Numbered from the stretch's first letter, positions 1 to 10,098 are shown. The stretch: 38,456 nucleotides of DNA from Psychrobacter sp. FME6 (GCF_014861365.1 NZ_RRYW01000022.1:1-38456), one strand, 5' to 3'. Translations and numbers: made by a program. Notes: generated by a model not told the origin, from the sequence alone.

Positions 1-112
1 GAGTCATTATATCATTTATCAATAAGTTATATCAACACACTATTAAAACAGAGCCTTAATCTTTATGACAAGTAATGTCTAAATTTAATGCGGTGATTAA
101 CCATACTATTCA

Positions 113-250
113 ATGCATATTATGCGGAGATTATTGCGGTTATTCAACGAAGACTCAGCCAATGAGCTGTTAAGTGCAGAAGAAGTGCGATTCTTCGCCG
201 GTGAGAAGAAAAAAGCTAAGTTTAGTAAGTATTCTTTTTTTACAGCGTAA
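113..250 (+). CDS. possible small ORF, 45 aa, unknown
   Basis: A short open frame runs from ATG at 113 (or 122) to TAA at 248-250. The product would be basic at the N-terminus, then acidic (Asn-Glu-Asp, then Ser-Ala-Glu-Glu), then Lys-rich. I see no good ribosome binding site and recognise no family. It may be a real small protein, the tail of a decayed gene, or chance. The rest of 1-456 shows no gene, RNA or clear repeat. Confidence 0.2.
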   Translation: MHIMRRLLRLFNEDSANELLSAEEVRFFAGEKKKAKFSKYSFFTA

Positions 251-456
251 CTCTCTTAGTCCTAAGACTATTAATACGGCTGATAAGTGAATCAGTATTT
301 CGGTTGGTATAGCAAAATCTAATATCGAGTCAATCTCTTATAAAAATTTTCTCAATGTACAGTATCAAATACACCGTGATCCCCTAAATTACTCAAGCTA
401 TATCGCGAGTAATAACAGCCTCTTATTAGCTTTTTGATTTCACTCATTCTCTTATG

Positions 457-511
457 TACATCGGAAACAGGCTTACTATTACTTAGCAATAGTAAGCCTG
501 TTTCCGATGTA
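457..511. terminator. perfect 24-bp hairpin at 3' end of the LysR gene
   Basis: Positions 457-480 and 488-511 are exact reverse complements (24 bp) around a 7-nt loop. The stop codon of the minus-strand LysR gene (483-485) lies in the loop, so the stem encodes the last residues and the 3' UTR. Such a stem should stop or protect the transcript. However, neither strand has a run of T directly after it, so a canonical Rho-independent terminator is not certain; an mRNA-stabilising or bidirectional element is equally possible. Confidence 0.6.
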
Positions 512-1388
512 ATGAGTCTCGCAAATGTGCAACGAGCAGTTTTAACTTTTGATCTGGTTGTCTAGCTTTAGGATAAACCGCATACATGCCCAGTTTTTTT
601 CGGGTAAACCGTTGCAAAATCTGCGTAAGTGTATTTTGCTGTATTTCCTCATAGACCAGCGCTTGGGGCAAAAAAGCGACACCTAAATCGCTAAGCGTGG
701 CTTGTTTAATCGCACTCAAATGATTGCTATAAAACCGGCCTTGGACAGGCATTAATTGCTCTGTACCATCTATATATAAGGGCCATATGTTATTCGAGGT
801 ATTATCAAACTTATAGACCAAACACTCATGATACTGTAATTCTTCAGGGGTTTGAGGGATGCCATATTGCTTTAAATAATCTGGCGTCGCACATATCACC
901 CATTGGCTATCTATCAGGCGCCTTGCAATGAGCGATGAGTCTTCAAGCTCAGCGGTCCTTATTGCCAAATCAAAGCCTTCTTCTATCAAGTCAACCAAGC
1001 GATTGGTAATTTGTAAATCTACTGAGATTTCAGGATGCTGTTCACAGAATTCGGCAATCGATTCGCTCAATATCAAATTCGCAGAGACCACAGGCATGGT
1101 TATACGTATAGTGCCTCTCATATCCTCACCGTAACCCGTCACCGCATCTTCTGCTTCTTGAAAGGCAAGTTTAGCAATTTTAGCTTTGTCATACAGCGTC
1201 CTCCCTGCATCGGTTAAGCTCAACTTTCTAGTGCTTCTATAAAGTAGCTGAGTATTTAAGTTTTTTTCTAGTTTTGCAATGCGCTTGCTCACTACTGAAT
1301 TGGTTAATGACATCTTTTCAGCGACCTTAGAAAACGACCCTTCATCAACAACTTGGACGAATAAAACCATATCGTCAGCTTTGACCAT
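483..1388 (-). CDS. LysR-family transcriptional regulator, probable regulator of the lactate operon
   Basis: This 301-aa protein has the LysR layout: an N-terminal winged helix-turn-helix (about residues 1-60, with an SNxxVSKRI-like recognition helix and the RSTRKLSLT wing) followed by a substrate-binding domain (about 90-290). The ATG at 1388 has GGAG seven bases upstream. It is transcribed away from lldP across a 291-bp gap, the usual arrangement for a LysR activator of its divergent neighbour. I infer that it senses lactate or a related acid and controls lldP-dld-lldD. In many proteobacteria this operon is instead run by a GntR-family LldR, and none is seen here. The effector is unknown; the family call is secure. 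Confidence 0.85.
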   Translation of the reverse strand: MVKADDMVLFVQVVDEGSFSKVAEKMSLTNSVVSKRIAKLEKNLNTQLLYRSTRKLSLTDAGRTLYDKAKIAKLAFQEAEDAVTGYGEDMRGTIRITMPVVSANLILSESIAEFCEQHPEISVDLQITNRLVDLIEEGFDLAIRTAELEDSSLIARRLIDSQWVICATPDYLKQYGIPQTPEELQYHECLVYKFDNTSNNIWPLYIDGTEQLMPVQGRFYSNHLSAIKQATLSDLGVAFLPQALVYEEIQQNTLTQILQRFTRKKLGMYAVYPKARQPDQKLKLLVAHLRDSLHRKQAYYC

Positions 1389-1451
1389 ACTTGTGCTCCA
1401 ATTGGTGTAATACGGGTTAGATTATAGCAAAAAAAGAAAATGACATTGTCC

Positions 1452-1470
1452 ATTGATGCAATATATCAAT
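1452..1470. promoter_or_regulatory. candidate LysR operator dyad
   Basis: In the lysR-lldP gap an interrupted palindrome has arms ATTGAT and ATCAAT around 7 nt. It lies 64 bp upstream of the LysR start codon and about 210 bp before lldP. LysR proteins bind dyads in such gaps, but the classic T-N11-A spacing is not exact here. This is a plausible binding site by position and symmetry only. Confidence 0.35.
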
Positions 1471-1679
1471 TAATTAACAAGGCGTAGACTGTTTTAGGAC
1501 GTTTTGAACATTGCGCCAAAAACTGTCGCAAGTCGTGCTCGGTTTTTTCTGCAAGACAGCTTTAGCAAATTAACAGTCCCTGTTTGTGAATATTTAATAC
1601 AACTTAGTCATCATATAGCTGTCCAAATAAGGCTTTGATGACTTGGTTCAAGGAAGATTAAACAATAAAAAAGGATGTT

Positions 1680-3392
1680 ATGATTTTGAATCAAACAATA
1701 TATGGCCTACTGGCATTACTGCCAATCGTTCTCTCTGGTATTTTTTTGATAGGCTTGCAATGGTCAGCCAAAAAAACAATGCCGATAGTTTTAGCCGTTA
1801 CCGCGGCGCTCGCTATTTTTATATGGGATATGACGCTCACTAGAGTGTCCTCATCCATCATTCAAGGTTTGGTCATTACGGTTTCGGTATTGTGGATAGT
1901 CTTTGGGGCTATTTTTTTATTGAATACCTTAAAGCATACGGGTGCCATTGCCGTTATTCGTGCTGGATTTACCAACGTATCGCCAGATAGACGGGTTCAG
2001 GCCATTATTATTGCCTGGTGTTTTGGCACCTTTCTTGAAGGCGCCTCTGGTTTTGGTACACCTGCCGCTATTGCCGCTCCTTTACTGGTGGCGATAGGCT
2101 TTCCGGCGCTGGGTGCAGTATTAATGGGAATGATGATACAAAGTACACCGGTATCCTTTGGGGCAGTCGGCACGCCTATTGTGATAGGGGTAAGTAAGGG
2201 CTTAGATACCGCAGCCATTAGCGCTCGGCTTGCACAAGAAGGGCTACAGTGGGATAGCTTTTTGCAGCTTATAACCAGTCAGGTCGCTATGATTCACGGT
2301 GTCATTGGGACGTTTATGCCCCTTTTTATGGTGATGATGCTCACACGTTTTTTTGGCAAAAATAAAAGCTGGAAAGAAGGCTTCGCTATTTGGCCATTTG
2401 CTATATTTGCCGGTTTGGCCTTTACGATTCCTTATATTTTAACGGGTGTCTTTTTAGGGCCTGAGTTTCCCTCACTGGTTGGGGGTTTAGTGAGCATCGC
2501 CATTGTTGTAAACGCTGCCAAAAGAGGGTTCTTAGTGCCAAAAACGACATGGGACTTTGAACCTCAAAAAAACTGGCCAAGCGAATGGATGGGTAAGTTG
2601 GTGGTCAGTAAGGAAGATGTGACGCTGGATTTAACCAGTAAAAAGATGTCTGCGGTTATGGCATGGTTCCCTTATTTGCTCGTTGCGCTTTTGTTGGTTT
2701 GTTCAAGAGTGTTTGCTAGATTTGAATCCTTACTAACCACTGCGACGTTAGATTTTACGTCTGTTTTAGGTGAGGTAGATATAAGCGCTAGCTTTAGTCC
2801 TCTGTACTTACCTGGAGGCTTGTTAATAATAAGCGCCTTGGTTGCCGCTGCTCTGCAAACCAAACAACCAGGTAGTGCACTAAATAATGCCTTTAAAGAA
2901 TCAACCAAAACGGTCTTAGCGGCTGGGTTTGTACTGGTCTTTACGATTCCGATGGTCAGAATCTTTATCAATTCAGGGGTCAACTTATCCGATGTGGCGA
3001 GTATGCCAGTCGCAAGTGCTGAGTTGTTTGCGGGTACTTTTGGCAACGCTTTTCCATTAATTAGTTCTACGATTGGTGCACTAGGAGCCTTTATCGCGGG
3101 TTCTAATACCGTCTCTAACATGATGTTTAGTCAATTTCAGTATGAAGCGGCGATGAGCCTACGTATTTCACCTTCTTTAATCATAGCCTCTCAAGCCGTT
3201 GGTGCGGCAGCGGGTAATATGATTGCCATACACAACGTAGTGGCTGCATCCGCAACGGTGGGTTTACTTGGAATGGAGGGCGCGACGCTTCGGCGTACTA
3301 TTTTACCTACTCTATATTATGTGTTGTTCTGTGGCATCATCGTCATGGCCGCCATTTATATTTTTAGTTACCAAGGTCCTCTAACATCATGA
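1680..3392 (+). CDS. lldP: L-lactate permease
   Basis: This 570-aa polytopic inner-membrane protein belongs to the lactate permease family (LldP/GlcA), which imports lactate with protons. It is hydrophobic throughout, with about a dozen membrane segments, and carries family-typical stretches such as EGASGFGTPAAIAAPLL near residue 120 and AGSNTVSNMMFSQFQ near residue 480. Its length is close to that of E. coli LldP (551 aa). The ATG at 1680 follows AAGGA at a short spacing. Its TGA overlaps the ATG of the next gene by four bases, so permease and D-lactate dehydrogenase are translationally coupled. It is the first gene of the lactate operon, opposite a LysR regulator. It could also carry glycolate, as GlcA does, but the neighbours favour lactate. 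Confidence 0.95.
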   Translation: MILNQTIYGLLALLPIVLSGIFLIGLQWSAKKTMPIVLAVTAALAIFIWDMTLTRVSSSIIQGLVITVSVLWIVFGAIFLLNTLKHTGAIAVIRAGFTNVSPDRRVQAIIIAWCFGTFLEGASGFGTPAAIAAPLLVAIGFPALGAVLMGMMIQSTPVSFGAVGTPIVIGVSKGLDTAAISARLAQEGLQWDSFLQLITSQVAMIHGVIGTFMPLFMVMMLTRFFGKNKSWKEGFAIWPFAIFAGLAFTIPYILTGVFLGPEFPSLVGGLVSIAIVVNAAKRGFLVPKTTWDFEPQKNWPSEWMGKLVVSKEDVTLDLTSKKMSAVMAWFPYLLVALLLVCSRVFARFESLLTTATLDFTSVLGEVDISASFSPLYLPGGLLIISALVAAALQTKQPGSALNNAFKESTKTVLAAGFVLVFTIPMVRIFINSGVNLSDVASMPVASAELFAGTFGNAFPLISSTIGALGAFIAGSNTVSNMMFSQFQYEAAMSLRISPSLIIASQAVGAAAGNMIAIHNVVAASATVGLLGMEGATLRRTILPTLYYVLFCGIIVMAAIYIFSYQGPLTS

Positions 3393-5161
3393 ATGACACA
3401 CCATCACTAGATAAGGAGGGTCGCATCTCTTCAGCAGACATGTCTTCTCAGGATATACTCAGCCCTGATCAAGTCCTTAATAAGCTCACAGACGTACTAA
3501 GCGCTCGCAATATTCAAGCTGATCTAGAGAAAAACGAATACTATAGAATGGGATGGCGCTCTGGTGGTGGTAACGCTTTAGCGGTTTTGTTTCCACAAAC
3601 CTTGCTGGAGATTTGGCGTTGCCTAGAAGTATGCGTTGAAGGTAACTGCATTATTATCATGCAAGCGGCAAAAACAGGCCTAACCGAAGGCTCAACGCCA
3701 AGCGGTAATGACTATGATAGACCTGTGGTGGTCATTAATACGCTGGCAATAGATCAATTATATTTGATAAATGATAATGAGCAAGTAATCAGTTTGGCTG
3801 GGGCGACGCTACACCAATTACAAAGTCAGCTGAATGCGGTGAATAGAGCGCCGCATTCGGTCATTGGTTCCTCGACTTTAGGGGCGTCTATTATTGGTGG
3901 TATTTCTAATAACTCGGGAGGGTCCTTGGTGAAAAGAGGCCCTGCTTACACTGAGCTGGCTTTGTTTGCGCAGATTAACGAACAAGGTCAATTGGTGTTG
4001 GTCAACCACCTAGATATGGTGCTAGGGGATACCCCGGAAGAAATACTGACGAGATTGCAAAATGGTAATTTTGATAAGAGAAAGCTACCTGACAGTGGCA
4101 AGATGGCATCAGACAAAGAATATATCGCCAGAGTAAAAGATATTGATGCAAGTACGCCAAGCCGTTTTAATGCTGATAAGCGCCGACTGTATGAAGCCAG
4201 TGGCTGTGCGGGCAAGTTGGCGGTATTTGCAGTACGCCTAGATACTTATCCAACCGCTACAAAAGAGAAAGCTTTCTATATAGGCAGTAATAGTGTCAGC
4301 GAGCTTGCCCAGTTAAGAAGGCAGATACTATCAACTTTCAAAAATACTCCTGAAGTTGGCGAATATATGCATCGCGATATATTTGATGTATCCGCTAAAT
4401 ACGGTAAAGACACTTTTTTAAGTATCAAGCATCTTGGTACAGATGCCTTACCAAGATTATTCTCTATTAAAGGCGCTATTGACGCTAAATTTCATAAGTG
4501 GTCGTGGATGCCAAAGCATTTCACCGATAAAGTCATGCAGTTTATAGCTAACTTATTTCCAAAACATTTACCTGAGCGCATGCTGGCGTACCGTGATAAG
4601 TACGAGCATCACCTCATAATAAAAATGAGCGATGATGGGATAGTGGAAGCACAAGAATTTTTGCAGTCATTTTTTGCGGCATCAAAAAGCGGTAGCTATT
4701 TTGAATGTAGTAAAGAAGAGTCAGAAAGTGCCTTTTTGAACCGTTTCGCAGCCGCCGGTGCAGCATTAAGATATGAGGTCATCCATGAAAAAGAAGTAGG
4801 CGAGATATTAGCGCTCGATATTGCTATACCCCGTAATGAATTAGAGTGGCTTGAAACCCTACCTGAAGCAATTACACAGCATTTAGAAATGAAGTTATAT
4901 TACGGACACTTCTTTTGTTATGTGTTTCATCAAGACTATATTTTGAAAAAGGGTAGTGACGCTCAATATGTGAAAACGATGATGCTAGAGCTGTTGAATC
5001 AACGTGGCGCAAAATATCCTGCTGAACATAATGTCGGGCACTTATATGAAGCAGAACCTGATTTGCGGAACTTCTATAAAAGCTTAGACCCAACCAATAC
5101 CTTTAATCCTGGCATTGGTAAAACATCAAAAAATAAACGCAACTGCTCGTGCTGTGTGTAA
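3389..5161 (+). CDS. dld: quinone-dependent D-lactate dehydrogenase (FAD)
   Basis: This 590-aa peripheral membrane flavoprotein oxidises D-lactate to pyruvate and passes electrons to quinone. An FAD-binding PCMH-type domain occupies the N-terminal half, with TGLTEGSTPSG near residue 95 and IGGISNNSGGSLVKRG near 170. A C-terminal membrane-associated D-lactate dehydrogenase domain follows, ending with an FNPGIGKTSK segment as in E. coli Dld. The start overlaps the lldP stop (ATGA). The final residues are unusually Cys-rich (NCSCCV). The gene sits between the permease and the L-lactate dehydrogenase, so the operon handles both lactate stereoisomers. The identification is firm; the role of the Cys tail is unknown. 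Confidence 0.95.
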   Translation: MNDTPSLDKEGRISSADMSSQDILSPDQVLNKLTDVLSARNIQADLEKNEYYRMGWRSGGGNALAVLFPQTLLEIWRCLEVCVEGNCIIIMQAAKTGLTEGSTPSGNDYDRPVVVINTLAIDQLYLINDNEQVISLAGATLHQLQSQLNAVNRAPHSVIGSSTLGASIIGGISNNSGGSLVKRGPAYTELALFAQINEQGQLVLVNHLDMVLGDTPEEILTRLQNGNFDKRKLPDSGKMASDKEYIARVKDIDASTPSRFNADKRRLYEASGCAGKLAVFAVRLDTYPTATKEKAFYIGSNSVSELAQLRRQILSTFKNTPEVGEYMHRDIFDVSAKYGKDTFLSIKHLGTDALPRLFSIKGAIDAKFHKWSWMPKHFTDKVMQFIANLFPKHLPERMLAYRDKYEHHLIIKMSDDGIVEAQEFLQSFFAASKSGSYFECSKEESESAFLNRFAAAGAALRYEVIHEKEVGEILALDIAIPRNELEWLETLPEAITQHLEMKLYYGHFFCYVFHQDYILKKGSDAQYVKTMMLELLNQRGAKYPAEHNVGHLYEAEPDLRNFYKSLDPTNTFNPGIGKTSKNKRNCSCCV

Positions 5162-5227
5162 TAGTTAGTGTGGGCTGAGCTTTATGCTGAAGCATGAGTA
5201 CAAATTTAGGATAAAAAAGGTAAGCAT

Positions 5228-6370
5228 ATGATTATTTCATCTCCAAACGACTACAGGGCTGCTGCCAAGCGCCGACTGCCACCCTTTCTATTTCATTACA
5301 TAGATGGCGGTGCTTATGAGGAATATACCTTAAAACGTAATGTTGAAGATTTATCACAAATTGCCCTTAGGCAGCGTGTACTGAATGATATGTCACAACT
5401 GAGCTTAGAGACGCAGTTATTTAATGAAACCCTATCTATGCCTGTAGCTTTGTCACCCGTGGGTCTGACAGGTATGTATGCACGTCGCGGGGAGGTGCAA
5501 GCTGCTATGGCAGCCGATCAAAAAGGCATTCCGTTTACCATGTCGACGGTTTCGGTTTGTCCGATTGAAGAAGTGGCGCCTAAAATCATCCGTCCAATGT
5601 GGTTTCAGCTTTATGTATTAAAAGACCGAGGCTTTATGAAAAACGCCTTGGAACGTGCCAAAGCGGCGGGGTGTTCGACTCTAGTCTTTACGGTGGATAT
5701 GCCGGTACCAGGGGCACGCTACCGAGATATGCACTCTGGCATGAGCGGTAAAAATGCCGCTATGCGCCGTTACTTCCAGTCTGTGACGCATCCGCAATGG
5801 GCATGGGATGTAGGGCTAAATGGCCGTCCGCACGATCTGGGCAATATCTCTACTTATTTAGGTAAGCCAACAGGGTTAGAAGATTATATAGGCTGGCTAG
5901 GTAATAATTTTGATCCTTCCATTTCTTGGAAAGATTTAGATTGGATTCGGGAATACTGGGATGGACCTATGGTCATCAAAGGTATTTTGGACCCAGAAGA
6001 TGCCAAAGATGCGGTGCGTTTTGGGGCAGACGGTATAGTCGTATCCAATCATGGTGGACGACAACTGGACGGTGTTTTATCCAGTGCACGGGCGCTGCCT
6101 CCTATTGCTGATACGGTTAAAGGAGAGATTAAAATCTTAGCCGACTCTGGCATACGCAATGGCTTAGATATTGTGCGTATGTTGGCTTTGGGAGCCGATA
6201 TTTGCATGCTAGGGCGCGCCTTTATCTATGCTTTAGCGGCGGATGGCAGTGCAGGGGTAAGTAATTTGCTAGAACTGCTAGATAAAGAGATGCGCGTCGC
6301 GATGACCTTGACTGGTGCCAAAACAATTGCTGATATTAATTCTGACTGTTTGGCAAAACTGGATAGTTAA
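5228..6370 (+). CDS. lldD: L-lactate dehydrogenase (FMN, quinone-linked)
   Basis: This 380-aa member of the FMN-dependent alpha-hydroxy-acid oxidising family oxidises L-lactate to pyruvate at the inner face of the membrane. Evidence: an N-terminal [11 protein letters not shown] segment; the barrel strands with [10 protein letters not shown]; and the catalytic [11 protein letters not shown] motif, whose His is residue 275, the same number as in E. coli LldD; then [13 protein letters not shown] and [13 protein letters not shown] for phosphate binding. The ATG at 5228 follows AAGG. It lies 66 bp after dld and is the third gene of the lactate operon. No clear terminator is seen between it and ppc. 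Confidence 0.95.
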   Translation: MIISSPNDYRAAAKRRLPPFLFHYIDGGAYEEYTLKRNVEDLSQIALRQRVLNDMSQLSLETQLFNETLSMPVALSPVGLTGMYARRGEVQAAMAADQKGIPFTMSTVSVCPIEEVAPKIIRPMWFQLYVLKDRGFMKNALERAKAAGCSTLVFTVDMPVPGARYRDMHSGMSGKNAAMRRYFQSVTHPQWAWDVGLNGRPHDLGNISTYLGKPTGLEDYIGWLGNNFDPSISWKDLDWIREYWDGPMVIKGILDPEDAKDAVRFGADGIVVSNHGGRQLDGVLSSARALPPIADTVKGEIKILADSGIRNGLDIVRMLALGADICMLGRAFIYALAADGSAGVSNLLELLDKEMRVAMTLTGAKTIADINSDCLAKLDS

Positions 6371-6638
6371 ATTTAAAGCCGTTAGTTTAGTCATCAAGCA
6401 TAAGAGTGAAACTCATAATATTTTTGACTTACCAGGGATAGACGTATATACCTTAGAGAATTGGCTGACCCAGTATCACCAAAAAATAAATGATTAATAC
6501 ATAGAGCTGGCAACGTATAGGCTGATGAGCAGGGAGAGCTTCAAGATCCACATAAATAGGTTAAGTGGCTTACACCATAGAGAACCTACATTTAAGACGG
6601 CACGACTATTTTTAATGAATTTGATCAGGAGATCAAGG

Positions 6639-9419
6639 ATGACTATAGATAACGACGTATTACGTGAGCGCATTAGCTTATTAGGATCATTTCTAGGGGA
6701 TGCGATTTCTCGCCAGAGCGGCGAACAAACGCTCCATACGATTGAAACCCTACGCCAAGGTTTTATTCAACAACGACGCGCGCCTAACGACGCGAACCAG
6801 CAACAACTCATCGACTTCATCGCCTCGTTAGACAATCAAACCTTAAAAAATGTCATACGCAGCTTTTCTATCTATTTCTTCTTAGCCAATCTAAGTGAAG
6901 AAAACTACTTACGCGAGCAGCGTCAAGCCTTACGTATGCAATCAGAGCACAGCTGGGAAGGATCGTTTCGTCGTACGCTCCTTGAGTGTCGTGAACGCAA
7001 TATTGAACCCGCCCAAATGCAAGAGCTCATTGAGCAACTAAAGTTCATCCCAGTATTTACCGCCCATCCGACTGAAGCACGCCGCCGTACGACCATGAAT
7101 CTATTACAAAGTCTCTTTACGCATAGCGATGCTTTAAACAATCTTCCTGAAAACAGTTTTGCCTACCAGCAAGCAAAAGAACAAACGGCGCAAACGATCG
7201 ATTTGTTATGGTCATCGGATGAGGTACGGACGCGTAAGCCTTTGGTCTATGACGAGATAAATAATGGTTTACACTATTTCAATGCCAGTTTATTCAACGC
7301 CATTCCTAAGGTTTATCGCAATATTAAAGACGCTATTGTTGATATCTATCCTGAGCTAACAGATTATCCATTACCGGCGTTCATGAGCTTTGGCTCTTGG
7401 ATAGGTGGCGATAGAGACGGTAATCCCTTTGTCACTCATGACACCACAGAAATGGCCGTATTGATGCATGCCAATGCTGTTTTGCGCCATTATCAAGTGC
7501 TGCTCAAGAAACTACGTCGCCAGCTTATTCATAGCGATACGATTGTTACTATCGAACCTGAAGTGTATGCAAAGATTGAAAGTTACGTTGAGCTCGACAG
7601 ACGAGTCTTTGATTATAATCTTGATGATTACGGTAATGAGCCGTACCGAAGATTGTTATCGATTATCCTTGCCAAAATAAAAGCGACCAATCGCCACATT
7701 CAAAGCAAAGGTACAGATCCTGAAGCTGCCCATGATGCTTACGCCAACCCACAAGAGTTGTTAGAAGATTTACGCATCATCCGAAAAAGTGTCAATACTC
7801 ACGACAAGGCACATGGCGAAGGCTTATTGCTAGATATGATTCGTCTGGTCAAAACCTGTGGTTTTCATCTAGCAGCGCTCGATATTCGTCAAGAGTCCTC
7901 TTATCATAGTGAGGTGATAGCTGATATTTTTGCCAATGCCTCTAATTTGCCAGACTATCAAACCCTTAGTGAAACCGAGCGCCAAGAGTGGCTCACGCGC
8001 TTACTTGAAAAGCCGGGCACACCGCTTATTTACACCGATAACTTGAGTGATAAAACACGCGAACAATTGGCCTTGATGAACTCGGTGGCCACATTACGCA
8101 AACTGGTTGGACAAGACACTTTTGGCAGTTATGTTATCTCGATGACCAATAATGCCAGCCAATTATTAGAAGTTTTACTACTGATGCGCTTTGCAGGCTT
8201 ATGTAAGATTGATGATAAGGGGCAGTTATCTGCTGACTTACCCGTTGCGCCGTTGTTTGAGACCATCGAAGACCTTAAAAATATCGATCAGATTCTACCT
8301 GCCGTTTTAGATAACCCGCTATATCGAGTGCTGCTACAACACTCAGATAACACCCAAGAAATCATGTTAGGTTATTCAGACTCTTCAAAAGATGGCGGCA
8401 TTATTACTTCTGCGTGGCAGCTTTATAGCGCGCAGCAAACCATTAACCGTATCGCTGATGAATATGGTATCAAAACCCGCTTGTTTCATGGTCGCGGTGG
8501 CTCTGTCAGTCGTGGTGGTGGCTCAACACATAAAGCGATTGCCGCGCAACCTGCGGGGACACTGCACGGACAAATTAAAGTAACCGAGCAGGGCGAAGTT
8601 CTTTATGCCAAATATGCCAACACTGATACGGCGGTATTTGAGCTCACCATGGGCATCACTGGTACGCTTAAAGCTTGCTCATCAAGGTTTGTGGTGCAAC
8701 CGCCTGAATTGCCAAATTATGAAGCGCTCTTTGCACGTTTAGCCGATGCGGGGGAACAGCGTTATCGTCAGCTGACTGATCATACTGAAGGGTTTTATCA
8801 GTTCTACTCCCAAGTAACGCCAGTAGCAGAAATCTCTTTATTAAATATCGGCTCACGTCCAGCGCACCGTAACAAAGGTCTGCCAAGTAAGACTACCTTG
8901 CGCGCGATTCCTTGGGTATTTGGTTGGTCATTAGCACGCTTTACACTGCCTGCTTGGTATGGTGTCGGCAGTGCTTTACATAGCGTCATCGATGATGAAG
9001 ATTTGATGAAGGAGATGAATGACTGCTGGCCATTCTTTAACGTGTTTATTAGCAATATTGAAATGGCGTTTACCAAATCTGATATGAGTATTGCTCAGGC
9101 TTATAGCCAGTTATGTGACGATGAGGTTTTACGTGAACAGATTATGAAAGCGGTGACTGACGAGCACGAGCTGACCTATTCAGGTTTAAACGCTTTGCTT
9201 AATCAGACATCGTTATTGGCGCATCAGCAGAGTCTTTCGGCTTCCCTTGAATGGCGAAATGCGTATTTAGATCCAACTAACTATATCCAAATCGAGCTGT
9301 TAAAGCGTGCCAGACAAAAAGAGGCGACAGGTGATGTTAACCATGGCAACCTTGCCGTTGAAGACCCATTAATACGTAGTATCAATGCCTTGGCAGCAGG
9401 TCTGCGTAATACTGGATAA
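6639..9419 (+). CDS. ppc: phosphoenolpyruvate carboxylase
   Basis: Anaplerotic enzyme that adds bicarbonate to PEP to give oxaloacetate. All family landmarks are present: VFTAHPTEARRRT with the catalytic His, GGDRDGNPFVT, GYSDSSKDGG and the FHGRGGSVSRGGG loop, plus a C-terminal Asn-Thr-Gly end typical of the family. The open frame reaches back to 6525, but I start at the ATG at 6639. It has AGGAG seven bases upstream and gives 926 aa beginning with the conserved N-terminal region; the extra 38 residues have no family look. It follows the lactate operon after 268 bp. It is a housekeeping gene probably independent of the operon, although growth on lactate does depend on anaplerosis. Confidence 0.96.
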   Translation: MTIDNDVLRERISLLGSFLGDAISRQSGEQTLHTIETLRQGFIQQRRAPNDANQQQLIDFIASLDNQTLKNVIRSFSIYFFLANLSEENYLREQRQALRMQSEHSWEGSFRRTLLECRERNIEPAQMQELIEQLKFIPVFTAHPTEARRRTTMNLLQSLFTHSDALNNLPENSFAYQQAKEQTAQTIDLLWSSDEVRTRKPLVYDEINNGLHYFNASLFNAIPKVYRNIKDAIVDIYPELTDYPLPAFMSFGSWIGGDRDGNPFVTHDTTEMAVLMHANAVLRHYQVLLKKLRRQLIHSDTIVTIEPEVYAKIESYVELDRRVFDYNLDDYGNEPYRRLLSIILAKIKATNRHIQSKGTDPEAAHDAYANPQELLEDLRIIRKSVNTHDKAHGEGLLLDMIRLVKTCGFHLAALDIRQESSYHSEVIADIFANASNLPDYQTLSETERQEWLTRLLEKPGTPLIYTDNLSDKTREQLALMNSVATLRKLVGQDTFGSYVISMTNNASQLLEVLLLMRFAGLCKIDDKGQLSADLPVAPLFETIEDLKNIDQILPAVLDNPLYRVLLQHSDNTQEIMLGYSDSSKDGGIITSAWQLYSAQQTINRIADEYGIKTRLFHGRGGSVSRGGGSTHKAIAAQPAGTLHGQIKVTEQGEVLYAKYANTDTAVFELTMGITGTLKACSSRFVVQPPELPNYEALFARLADAGEQRYRQLTDHTEGFYQFYSQVTPVAEISLLNIGSRPAHRNKGLPSKTTLRAIPWVFGWSLARFTLPAWYGVGSALHSVIDDEDLMKEMNDCWPFFNVFISNIEMAFTKSDMSIAQAYSQLCDDEVLREQIMKAVTDEHELTYSGLNALLNQTSLLAHQQSLSASLEWRNAYLDPTNYIQIELLKRARQKEATGDVNHGNLAVEDPLIRSINALAAGLRNTG

Positions 9420-9432
9420 TCGTTGGTGAAGC

Positions 9433-9451
9433 GCTCCGACTATGTCGGAGC
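9433..9451 (+). terminator. possible terminator hairpin after ppc
   Basis: An 8-bp GC-rich perfect stem (GCTCCGAC / GTCGGAGC) with a 3-nt loop begins 14 bp after the ppc stop. The following bases contain only a short, interrupted run of T, so termination strength is uncertain. Confidence 0.5.
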
Positions 9452-9549
9452 TAGCTAGATTTACTCAAGTCAGCAGTAATATTAGAGTCAGTCATTCTAT
9501 CAATGTAGCTAATGGATAAAGGTCGAACAAATTTGGAAGGTATCAACTC

Positions 9550-9960
9550 AATGCTTTAGATTAAGGTATCTCAGGAAGAGCGAGAGATGTGAGAAAAGAC
9601 CAATGAATGTTTCACTAATCTGGAGGGCTATTTTGGTGACTCTAAACAAAAACGTATTACAACGTAGTTAGCTATAATATTAGCATCTATAAGGTGTATA
9701 TAGAATTGGACTTACTGAGGTGCCAAGTAGGAGCATTGTCAGAACTTGTATAGGTTCTTATCAATGATATAGAGTAATAGGCATCCAGAAGGGTTATTGC
9801 TTTGACTTTGAGCTGATTGTCACTTGGTGGCGAATACTTCTGCACCTAATGTGCATTATGAAGGTAATAAGCTTAGCAACGATGAGCAGAACAAGTTCAT
9901 CAAACGGGTTAACTAGCTACATGGTTTAATACGTTAAGCTTGATTACAAATACAATAGAA
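9550..9960 (+). pseudogene. decayed coding remnant, perhaps a transposase
   Basis: The gap 9420-10216 has no intact frame. Around 9600-9660 one plus-strand frame reads EGYFGDSKQKR before a stop. This faintly recalls the DESYFGG-KxKGKRG block of IS1595/IS1016-type transposases. Later pieces in shifted frames (for example near 9870-9900, NVHYEGNKLSNDEQNKF) also look protein-like. Many stops and frame changes show that nothing here is functional. The transposase identity is a guess. Confidence 0.2.
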
Positions 9961-10098
9961 TCAATGATAGTTCTTTATATTAATTCCTTAAGACAGCTCA
10001 GCTAGTAACTGTATTAGTGGTGATGAAGATGACTTTATGAATAGGTAGTATGTATGAGAATTAATCGATCATCAACCAACCTTAATAAGGGTTTATCA

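Noticed and set aside
2672..3121. 149-codon minus-strand ORF inside lldP
   Set aside because: It is an antisense shadow of a well-supported permease gene with low-complexity Ala/Lys/Thr composition.
6315..6497. 60-codon plus-strand ORF overlapping the end of lldD
   Set aside because: Most of the first half is an out-of-frame reading of lldD, there is no ribosome binding site and no family resemblance.
6525..6638. Upstream in-frame extension of ppc
   Set aside because: The ATG at 6639 has a good AGGAG and the family N-terminus; the extension has neither.
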